Position numbers and translations under genes: made by a program. From Physella acuta (lineage: Eukaryota; Mollusca; Gastropoda; Physidae): a DNA stretch of 64,000 bases. How positions within the stretch are numbered: the first letter of the stretch is position 1; every line of letters starts with the position of its first letter. The stretch is taken from assembly GCF_028476545.1 (NCBI RefSeq), contig NW_026731674.1:1363501-1427500 (forward strand). The letters are read 5' to 3'. The notes under the pieces are model-generated. The model did no database searches. It worked only from the letters and a program-made list of their open reading frames with translations, and was not told the DNA's origin. Positions 39,301 to 46,212 of this stretch are shown here, piece after piece.

Positions 39301-41589
39301 GATGAGACTTAAATGTTTGGACAGGTTTTAGGGAGATTTGTCAGATGAGACTTAAATGTTTGGACAGGTTTTAGGGAGATTTGTCAGATGAGACTTAAAT
39401 GTTTGGACAGGTTTTAGGGAGATTTGTCAGATGAGACTTGGAGAGGTTTTAGGGAGATTTGTCAGATGAGACTTAAATGTTTGGACAGGTTTTAGGGAGA
39501 TTTGTCAGATGAGACTTAAATGTTTGGACAGGTTTTAGGGAGATTTGTCAGATGAGACTTAAATGTTTGTACAGGTTTTAGGGAGATTTGTGAGATGAGA
39601 CTTGGAGAGGTTTTAGGGAGATTTGTCAGATGAGACTTAAATGTTTGGACAGGTCTGATTGAGGAGCTGAGATCAGCAGAAAAACAGAGAGAAGCTGCGC
39701 TGGTCATGATGGTCCAATCTGCAGAGGCCGACAAGATGGCCGCTCTAGGAGATCTGACCAGAATATCATCCAAGTGAGGAGTTTTCTTCTTTACAACCTA
39801 CAATATCTACTTTCCACTATCTACTTTTCACCCTATGTTATCTACTTTCCACCATCTACTTTTCACCCTATGCTATCTACAGTAGCGTACGCAGGGGGAG
39901 CGGCCGCTCCCCCTCTGGCCATTTTCAGCAAAGTGGCGCCTTTTTGGAAACTTTTTAAACTCAAAGTTTTAAACAATGATATTTGTTAAAAAATATTTTT
40001 GGTCGGCACATCTATGTAAATCACAAGATTTCTTTTCATGCAGCAATTAAGCATTATTGTACTAGTCTAGTAGTGTCTACATTTACAACACGTATTAACA
40101 GCTGCATCAGTTTGCCAATGTAAAAATAACCATTACGATGCATTGCAATGTTTAAAAAACCTCTACGGGTAGTACCACTTGGCAAGAGGGGTGTTAAGTT
40201 TAAGGCAACTGTATAATGTATTTGCTTACGAATAATTGAATTAGAAAATGTTATACATAAAACTTCACACATAATTACTTTATATATACAGTTTGAATCG
40301 TGTGATTAATTTTTTTAAAAATTACAATACAGAAACAAATACAACTGATGTGGCACCTCTATTTAAATTTACTTATGAGCAAACTGCGTAGTGGTGGGGA
40401 AATTTTGACAAGGTCAACAACGTCATCACGATGAAGTAGTAGTATTCTTACAGTTTGGGTGATAGTGATTACGATTACAAATTAAATGAAACAGTTACAA
40501 CCCCCCTCCCCATGGACCCCTCTGTAAAAACAAAATTGTCATAATACCACTGCTACTTATTTAAATCTATTTCTGTAATATATATTTGTGTAATATATAT
40601 TTGTGTAATATATATGTATGTTTAGAACAGTCATCTAAAAACTGACGCTATGTTCACTCTGAGTTGGTTATCTCTCTTCCCCCCCCCCACACACACCTCA
40701 CCGCTACAATTGTGTAGAGCGACATTAATGTCACACCTAGGTATACACTGGGTAGGATAATTGACCGTGAACGGACAGTGGTGACTGAAGTTGAACCAAC
40801 AACCCCCCCCCCAACCCACCCCGAACTGATCTGTTAAGTACATGTAGAAAAACGCGTAATGATGTACCAAAGTACCATGCCGCCAGAAAATTAGCTTTTT
40901 AAACGTATAACTCTGTGAATATTGTTTTTGCAATTACCAGTAAAATGGTGTGTGATCAATACAGTGATCTAACCCATACCTATCACTATGTTAAAAATGA
41001 TCTTTAAAGAACACAAAGAAGCAGTAGTTAATTAAAAATATATGATCTGAAGCAAAAGACGGATATTTAGTTAAAAGTAGGCTGTTATTCCAATTGTTTT
41101 CCTACCATTTCAAAAAGCGTGGTTTTATACCAACTCTGATTTTAAAAACTTTCATTATGCTGTAATACTTTAGCATTTATGATGACGATATATTAAATTC
41201 TGTTTATAGACAAAAACATTTTGTAAACACGAATAGCGTTAAACAATTTCATTATATTCTAAATTAATTATTTATTTGTTTTGACATTTATAATTAAATG
41301 TGTAGATATATACATATTTATATTAAGAGAGTGATTATTTCCCCTATTTCACTTGTCTTAAATAATTTCCCAGGCATTATTATGTAAGAATTTTTTTTAC
41401 AAGAATTACAAAACAGAATGTGTTTCGTTCATTGTTTTTGGTTTTAGTGTGTGTATATATTTTTTTGTTTTTGTTTAGATTGATACATTTTTTGTTTTGT
41501 CGGCCTACATTGTGTGTTTTTTTCTTTTTTCTTCAGAGTGCTACTTTCAATTTATTTTACATCATTGCGAAGTAATGACATACAGCTAG

Positions 41590-41632
<43 letters not shown>

Positions 41633-44600
41633 CACGTATATAGAACGTGTTAAAAATTCGGCGCCTTTTTTTGCTCTTTTCACTCCCCCTACAACGAAAA
41701 CCTGGATACGCCTCTGGCTATCTACTTTCCAATCAACATAATCTACTTTTCACCCTGTTATCTACTTTCCACCATCTACTTTTCACCCTATGCTATCTAC
41801 TTTCCAATCAACATAATCTACTTTTCACCCTGTTATCTACTTTCCACCATCTACTTTTCACCCTATGCTATCTACTTTCCAATCAACATAATCTACTTTT
41901 CACCCTGTGTTCTCTACTTTCCATTCAACATTATCTACTTGAAAGATGTCTCTCACATTTCAGATACGAAAGTTGCTACAATAATGTAAGTTTACCTACA
42001 CTAATGTAAGTTTACCTGCTGCACTAATGTAAGTTTACCTGCTGCACTAATGTAAGTTTACCTGCTACACTAATGTAAGTTTACCTGCACTAATGTAAGT
42101 TTACCTGCTGCACTAATGTAAGTTTACCTGCTACACTAATGTAAGTTTACCTGCACTAATGTAAGTTTACCTGCTGCACTAATGTAAGTTTACCTGCTGC
42201 ACTAATGTAAGTTTACCTGCACTAATGTAAGTTTACCTGCTGCACTAATGTAAGTTTACCTGCTGCACTAATGTAAGTTTACCTGCTGCACTAATGTAAG
42301 TTTACCTGCTGCACTAAAGTAAGTTTACCTGCTGCACTAATGTAAGTTTACCTGCTGCACTAATGTAAGTTTACCTTCTGCACTAATGTAAGTTTACCTG
42401 CTGCACTAATGTAAGTTTACCTGCTGCACTAATGTAAGTTTACCTGCTGCACTAATGTAAGTTTACCTGCTGCACTAAAGTAAGTTTACCTGCTGCACTA
42501 ATGTAAGTTTACCTGCTGCACTAATGTAAGTTTACCTGCTGCACTAATGTAAGTTTACCTGCTGCACTAATGTAAGTTTACCTGCTGCACCAATGTAAGT
42601 TTACCTGCACTAATGTAAGTTTACCTGCTGCACTAATGTAACTTTACCTGCCGCACTAATGTAAGTTTACCTGCTGCACTAATGTAAGTTTACCTGCTGC
42701 ACTAATGTAAGTTTACCTGCTGCACTAATGTAAGTTTACCTGCTGCACTAATGTAAGTTTACCTGCTGCACTAATGTAAGTTTACCTGCTGCACTAATGT
42801 TAGTTTACCTGCTGCACTAATGTAAGTTTACCTGCTGCACTAATGTAAGTTTACCTGCACTAATGTAAGTTTACCTGCTGCACTAATGTAAGTTTACCTG
42901 CTGCACTACTGTAAGTTTACCTGCACTAATGTAAGTTTACCTGCTGCACTAATGTAAGTTTACCTGCTGCACTAATGTAAGTTTACCTGCTGCACTAATG
43001 TAAGTTTACCTGCTGCACTAATGTAAGTTTACCTGCTGCACTACTGTAAGTTTACCTGCTGCACTAATGTAAGTTTACCTGCACTAATGTAAGTTTACCT
43101 GCTGCACTAATGTAAGTTTACCTGCTGCACTACTGTAAGTTTACCTGCTGCACTAATGTAAGTTTACCTGCACTAATGTAAGTTTACCTGCTGCACTAAT
43201 GTAAGTTTACCTGCTGCACTACTGTAAGTTTACAGCTATAATAATAATTATCCCAATCCATGAATCAAACTTAAGGTAGGAGAAAGTGAGTTATCCCAGC
43301 TTGTGGCCAGACAACGTGAAATCATGCAGGAGGAAATGCAGGGAGTTCTAGAGCAGAGGGACGAGGCAAGACAAAAGGTGTGCTGTGCTAGTGTCATATG
43401 TTGTACTGAATGTTTCTGACAGGTTGTACTGAATGTTTCTGACAGGTTGTACTGAATGTTTCTGACAGGTTGTACTGAATGTTTCTGACAGGTTGTACTG
43501 AATGTTTCTGACAGGTTGTACTGAATGTTTCTGACAGGTTGTACTGAATGTTTCTGACAGGTTGTACTGAATGTTTCTGACAGGTTGTACTGAATGTTTC
43601 TGACAGGTTGTACTGAATGTTTCTGACAGGTTGTACTGAATGTTTCTGACAGGTTGTACAGCTGGAGAAACAGTTGTCAAGCCTAGAGTTGTCTGGCCAC
43701 TACAGCCCAGACAACAAACTTCTGGTCAGTATCCTCATGAAATTGTGTAACTTTATATGTCCAGTCTAGGTTGACCCAACATGTTCAGTCTAGATTGACC
43801 CAACATGTCCAGTCTAGGTACACCCAACATGTCCAGTCTAGATTGACCCAACATGTCCAGTCTAGGTTGACCCAACATGTCCAGTCTAGGTACACCCAAC
43901 ATGTCCAGTCTAGATTGACCCAACATGTCCAGTCTAGGTACACCCAACATGTCCAGTCTAGATTGACCCAACATGTCCAGTCTAGATTGACCCAACATGT
44001 CCAGTCTAGGTACACCCAACATGTCCAGTCTAGATTGACCCAACATGTCCAGTCTAGGTACACCCAACATGTCCAGTCTAGGTACACCCAACATGTCCAG
44101 TCTAGATTGACCCAACATGTCCAGTCTAGATTGACCCAACATGTCCAGTCTAGGTACACCCAACATGTCCAGTCTAGATTGACCCAACATGTCCAGTCTA
44201 GGTTGACCCAACATGTCCAGTCTAGGTTGACCCAACATGTCCAGTCTAGATTGACCCAACATGTCCAGTCTAGGTTGACCCAACATGTCCAGTCTAGATT
44301 GACCCAACATGTCCAGTCTAGGTTGACCCAACATGTCCAGTCTAGGTTGACCCAACATGTCCAGTCTAGATTGACCCAACATGTCCAGTCTAGGTACACC
44401 CAACATGTCAAGTCTAGATTGACCCAACATGTCCAGTCTAGGTTGACCCAACATGTCCAGTCTAGGTACACCCAACATGTCCAGTCTAGATTGACCCAAC
44501 ATGTCCAGTCTAGATTGACCCAACATGTCCAGTCTAGATTGACCCAACATGTCCAGTCTAGGTACACCCAACATGTCCAGTCTAGATTGACCCAACATGT

Positions 44601-46212
44601 CCAGTCTAGATTGACCCAACATGTCCAGTCTAGGTACACCCAACATGTCCAGTCTAGATTGACCCAACATGTCCAGTCTAGATTGACCCAACATGTCCAA
44701 TCTAGGTTGTCCACTCTACAGGTGAAGCTTCAGATCACTAGAGATGAACGTGACAAGCTAGTTCAGAAGCTCAATCTTCTACTGCAGGAAATTGGAGAAA
44801 CCAAACTAGTTTACAAGTAAGCTATTTTCCTACCCAGTTGTCTTATCCAATTCATTTATTTCAGTTTAATTTTTAAACTGTCAGATTGATTCATTTATTT
44901 CAGTTTACATAAAGCCCTACTGTCCGATTGATTCATTTATTTCAGTTTACATAAAGCCCTACTGTCCGATTGATTCATTTATTTCAGTTTACATAAAGCC
45001 CTACTGTCCGATTGATTCACTTATTTCAGTTTACATAAAGCCCTACTGTCCGATTGATTCATTTATTTCAGTTTACATAAAGCCCTACTGTCCGATTGAT
45101 TCATTTATTTCAGTTTACATAAAGCCCTACTGTCCGATTGATTCATTTATTTCAGTTTACATAAAGCCCTACTGTCCGATTGATTCATTTATTTCAGTTT
45201 ACATAAAGCCCTACTGTCAGATTTATTCATTTATTTCAGTTTACATAAAGCCCTACTGTCAGATTGATTCATTTATTTCAGTTTACATAAAGCCCTACTG
45301 TCAGATTGATTCATTTATTTCAGTTTACATAAAGCCCTACTGTGCGATTGATTCATTTATTTCAGTTTACATAAAGCGCTACTGTCCGATTTATTCATTT
45401 ATTTCAGTTTACATAAAGCCCTACTGTCCGATTGATTCATTTATTTCAGTTTACATAAAGCGCTTCTGTTCGATTGATTCATTTATTTCAGTTTACATAA
45501 AGCCCTACTGTCCGATTTATTCATTTATTTCAGTTTACATAAAGCCCTACTGTCCGATTTATTCATTTATTTCAGTTTACATAAAGCCCTACTGTGCGAT
45601 TGATTCATTTATTTCAGTTTACATAAAGCCCTACTGTCAGATTGATTCATTTATTTCAGTTTACATAAAGCCCTACTGTCCGATTGATTCATTTATTTCA
45701 GTTTACATAAAGCCCTACTGTCCGATTGATTCATTTATTTCAGTTTACATAAAGCCCTACTGTCAGATAGATTCATTTATTTCAGTTTACATAAAGCCCT
45801 ACTGTCAGATTGATTCATTTATTTCAGTTTACATAAAGCCCTACTGTCCGATTGATTCATTTATTTCAGTTTACATAAAGCCCTACTGTCCGATTGATTC
45901 ACTTATTTCAGTTTACATAAAGCCCTACTGTCCGATTGATTCATTTATTTCAGTTTACATAAAGCCCTACTGTCCGATTGATTCATTTATTTCAGTTTAC
46001 ATAAAGCCCTACTGTCCGATTGATTCATTTATTTCAGTTTACATAAAGCCCTACTGTCCGATTGATTCATTTATTTCAGTTTACATAAAGCCCTACTGTC
46101 AGATTTATTCATTTATTTCAGTTTACATAAAGCCCTACTGTCAGATTCTGGAGATGGAGTGAAAAATAATGTTGTGTCAGAGATGCTGCGATACAAGGAT
46201 GGTCGGCTCTAG
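12175..46212 (+). CDS. MIPOL1: MIPOL1-like coiled-coil protein (12 exons)
   Basis: Twelve exons listed separately give 1944 nt including a stop, with phases agreeing throughout. The C-terminal half resembles mirror-image polydactyly 1 protein as I remember it: LIEELRSAEKQREAAL, EMQGVLEQRDEARQKVVQLE, then VYNLHKALLSDSG against human VYYSLHKSLSQ. It is charged and heptad-rich, so mostly coiled coil; MIPOL1 is a poorly understood cytoplasmic/nuclear coiled-coil protein. Residues about 160-430 are a Ser/His/Pro-rich repeat region absent from human MIPOL1 (442 aa). The N-terminus (RRRLDRTPDKLSRKLKDKEK) is very basic. Uncertain points are exon 3, the 5' edge of exon 4, and whether the protein ends at 46212 or continues: human MIPOL1 has roughly 80 more residues. 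Confidence 0.82.
12469..13287. mobile_element. Non-autonomous hAT-type element (GGTCGGCAACC termini), intron 1
   Basis: The left end GGTCGGCAACCTGCGGCTCG and the right end CAAAAGGTTGCCGACCCCTG are inverted. The element contains GTGGCTCT/GGCTCTT stretches seen also in the pair at 52174-53130. The left-most CAGG is eroded and I see no clean 8-bp duplication. A frame at 12964-13155 is not recognisable. Confidence 0.75.
13667..14903. mobile_element. Foldback-type element with two inverted arms of about 240 bp
   Basis: The arm at 13667-13915 is matched in reverse complement by 14655-14903: both carry GTAGAG...GGGTT, ACGGCTA.TAGGGGCAGAT, AATTACTGAAAAGTAGAAAA and GCTGCGGGTCGGCT. The arms are diverged (perhaps 75-80% by eye). 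No transposase seen in the centre, which carries TTTGTGGCAAATCTTGTAAC near 14250. Confidence 0.7.
15003..15173 (+). CDS. MIPOL1: MIPOL1-like exon 2
   Basis: Acceptor ATATTTTTACAG, donor GTATGC. Contains DSFIEEEKQLRIKAESRLEA and VNWELRQRLPRANKMDPMET. 171 nt, open in one frame and in phase with exon 1. Confidence 0.85.
15282..15354 (+). CDS. MIPOL1: MIPOL1-like exon 3 (tentative)
   Basis: Reads NIQFDKKGRCSWVIVTKIK then SPDPQ. Donor GTAGGT is excellent. The acceptor TTAGTATAG is five bases after a stronger TTTTTTAG but is the one that keeps phase. I recognise no counterpart in human MIPOL1. Confidence 0.55.
15361..15992 (+). repeat. 19-bp minisatellite (CAGCAACCCATCTAGGGGG), MIPOL1-like intron 3
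   Basis: About 32 units including a GGAGACGACTGATATCTGGG variant that recurs as a higher-order marker five or so times. Starts within about 10 bp of the exon 3 donor. Confidence 0.95.
16102..18055 (+). repeat. 22-bp minisatellite (GATGTCATGCAGGACACCCA), intron 3
   Basis: About 88 units, the main variants being CCAATGATG, CTGATGATG and ATGTATGAC. The order of variants repeats in blocks. Confidence 0.97.
18056..18525. other. Intron 3 single-copy stretch with T-rich segment
   Basis: T-rich (TTTTGTTTTTTGTTTTTGTT) then unique sequence. The frame at 18233-18499 has no recognisable domain, no splice context and is not called a gene. Confidence 0.5.
18526..18660 (+). repeat. 27-bp short tandem repeat
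   Basis: Four to five units with GTGTGAATATAGTGTAATAT. Confidence 0.85.
18776..19180 (+). repeat. 18-bp minisatellite (ATAGAATCCTTATCTTTC)
   Basis: About 20 units, irregular on the left and regular on the right, ending about 50 bp before exon 4. Confidence 0.95.
19239..19473 (+). CDS. MIPOL1: MIPOL1-like exon 4 with internal repeats
   Basis: Begins SHQEGPLTSHSATS, then 26-residue repeats containing DSYQSLPSVNQTT and DSYQSPHAGTRMT. Donor AAG followed by GTGAAA. The 5' edge is uncertain: the stronger acceptor at 19227 gives the wrong phase after exon 3, whereas CAG at 19238 fits. Confidence 0.7.
19574..19905 (+). repeat. 17-bp minisatellite (AAATGGGACAAGTGCCC), intron 4
   Basis: About 19-20 units. 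A 17-bp period puts each frame through the unit in turn, giving several spurious open frames. Confidence 0.95.
19993..20100 (+). repeat. 30-bp short array before exon 5
   Basis: Three and a half units of GTGATATAAATTGTGATGTA plus TGTAAACCAT. Confidence 0.9.
20114..20811 (+). CDS. MIPOL1: MIPOL1-like exon 5, long exon with three coding minisatellites
   Basis: 698 nt, acceptor GTCCATTAG, donor GTAAGT. Starts DNVWQSTRPGYFLPETL, then AVHDT repeats (15 bp), HPPKSSVS repeats (24 bp) and SLVSQVPSD repeats (27 bp), and ends in a coiled-coil start SRVLAELAMVKKENQT. All periods are divisible by three, as selection on a reading frame would require. Confidence 0.88.
20169..20260 (+). repeat. Coding 15-bp repeat (AVHDT)
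   Basis: Six units of GCTGTCCACGATACA within MIPOL1-like exon 5. Confidence 0.9.
20279..20535 (+). repeat. Coding 24-bp repeat (HPPKSSVS)
   Basis: About ten units of CACCCCCCTAAGTCATCAGT plus GAGC, with Val/Glu alternation, within exon 5. Confidence 0.93.
20592..20755 (+). repeat. Coding 27-bp repeat (SLVSQVPSD)
   Basis: Six units with AGCCTAGTCAGTCAAGTCCC within exon 5; the last unit differs (VTSD). Confidence 0.93.
20806..21020 (+). repeat. 20-bp minisatellite starting at the exon 5 donor
   Basis: About 10-11 units of ACAGTCTGTCATCTATCACC. The first unit is the exon end and donor itself (ACA then GTAAGTCATCTATCACC), so the junction lies inside the repeat register. Confidence 0.92.
21079..21160 (+). 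CDS. MIPOL1: MIPOL1-like exon 6
   Basis: Reads LKEELKSAQLEIQKLKTKQE then NSLENIG and one base. Acceptor TCTGTTCTAG, donor GTATAC. Heptad-rich. 82 nt. Confidence 0.9.
21233..39652 (+). repeat. Giant 18.4-kb minisatellite filling MIPOL1-like intron 6
   Basis: More than 450 units of two main lengths: 43 bp (starts GTTTTAGGGAGATTTGTCAG, ends AAATGTTTGGACAG) and 35 bp (same start, ends GACTTGGAGAG). Variants include TTAGTCAG, TTTGTGAG, GACTAAAATGTTTGTACAG, GATACTT and GGAAGAT. Every unit starts GT and ends AG. The last unit supplies the acceptor of exon 7. Larger blocks are duplicated inside it. Confidence 0.98.
39653..39773 (+). CDS. MIPOL1: MIPOL1-like exon 7
   Basis: Begins LIEELRSAEKQREAALVMMV then QSAEADKMAALGDLTRISS. 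The acceptor TGTTTGGACAG is the end of the last unit of the giant array; donor GTGAGG. Similar to MIPOL1 LVEEVYFAQKERDEAV. 121 nt. Confidence 0.92.
39790..41945 (+). repeat. TCTACTTTCCAC/TCTACTTTTCACC short-unit array, split by an insertion
   Basis: Units TATCTACTTTCCACCA and TCTACTTTTCACCCTATG lie on both sides of the 1.8-kb element at 39880-41716 (parts 39790-39879 and 41717-41945). It lies in MIPOL1-like intron 7, next to the acceptor of micro-exon 8. Confidence 0.9.
39880..41716. mobile_element. Non-autonomous hAT-type element with 8-bp target duplication
   Basis: The left end CAGTAGCGTACGCAG and the right end CTGGATACGCCTCTG are imperfect inverted repeats. GCTATCTA flanks both sides exactly (39872-39879 and 41717-41724), the 8-bp duplication expected for hAT. 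1837 bp, AT-rich inside with an (AT)n run near 41600 and C-runs near 40680 and 40805. No transposase frame recognised, so it is probably mobilised in trans. Confidence 0.82.
41964..41985 (+). CDS. MIPOL1: MIPOL1-like micro-exon 8 (22 nt)
   Basis: Reads YESCYNN after completing a Lys codon. Acceptor CACATTTCAG, donor GTAAGT. It bridges phase 2 to phase 0, which exons 7 and 9 require. Confidence 0.72.
41983..43232 (+). repeat. 23/20-bp minisatellite carrying the micro-exon 8 donor
   Basis: About 55 units: CTGCTGCACTAATGTAAGTT plus TAC, with a short form lacking CTG. Each repeats AAT followed by GTAAGTTTACC, the exact exon 8 end and donor. Confidence 0.96.
43276..43377 (+). CDS. MIPOL1: MIPOL1-like exon 9
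   Basis: Reads VGESELSQLVARQREIMQEE then MQGVLEQRDEARQK. The last part matches MIPOL1 EMSALIEERDAALSK. Acceptor AAACTTAAG, donor GTGTGC. 102 nt. Confidence 0.9.
43400..43652 (+). repeat. 23-bp array of 11 perfect units ending at the exon 10 acceptor
   Basis: 253 bp equals 11 x 23. Each unit starts GTTGTACTGAATG and ends TTTCTGACAG; exon 10 itself starts GTTGTAC. Confidence 0.97.
43653..43724 (+). CDS. MIPOL1: MIPOL1-like exon 10
   Basis: Reads VVQLEKQLSSLELSGHYSPD then NKLL. Acceptor GTTTCTGACAG at the end of an 11-unit array; donor GTCAGT. 72 nt. Confidence 0.88.
43759..44713 (+). repeat. 24-bp minisatellite (GACCCAACATGTCCAGTCTA), intron 10
   Basis: About 39-40 units with GGTTGA, GATTGA and GGTACA variants. 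The period is divisible by three, so open frames of 309-349 residues arise on both strands; these are not genes. Ends about 10 bp before the exon 11 acceptor. Confidence 0.97.
44722..44816 (+). CDS. MIPOL1: MIPOL1-like exon 11
   Basis: Reads VKLQITRDERDKLVQKLNLL then LQEIGETKLVY and two bases. Acceptor CCACTCTACAG, donor GTAAGC. The long frame running into it from 43771 is the array and not exon. Confidence 0.92.
44888..46141 (+). repeat. 42-bp minisatellite carrying the exon 12 acceptor and exon start
   Basis: About 29-30 units. Each contains ATTCATTTATTTCAG followed by TTTACATAAAGCCCTACTGT, that is the acceptor and the first 20 or so bases of exon 12 (LHKALLS). Confidence 0.97.
46122..46212 (+). 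CDS. MIPOL1: MIPOL1-like exon 12 (last seen)
   Basis: Reads LHKALLSDSGDGVKNNVVSE then MLRYKDGRL and TAG at 46210-46212. Acceptor TTATTTCAG. The junction with exon 11 gives VYNLHKALL, the MIPOL1 signature. Alternatively a donor GATG followed by GTCGGC at 46202 joins it to an exon not found. Confidence 0.85.

Noticed and set aside
21233-39652. Assembly artefact as explanation for the giant array
   Set aside because: Cannot be excluded without reads, but variant units in ordered blocks and a clean exit into exon 7 argue for real sequence; the exact length remains uncertain.
40631-40933. 100-residue minus-strand frame
   Set aside because: Lies within the non-autonomous hAT-type element; no similarity to a transposase or any family I know.
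43753-44820. Open frames of 309-349 residues on both strands
   Set aside because: 24-bp array. Only the last 95 bp (44722-44816) is exon.
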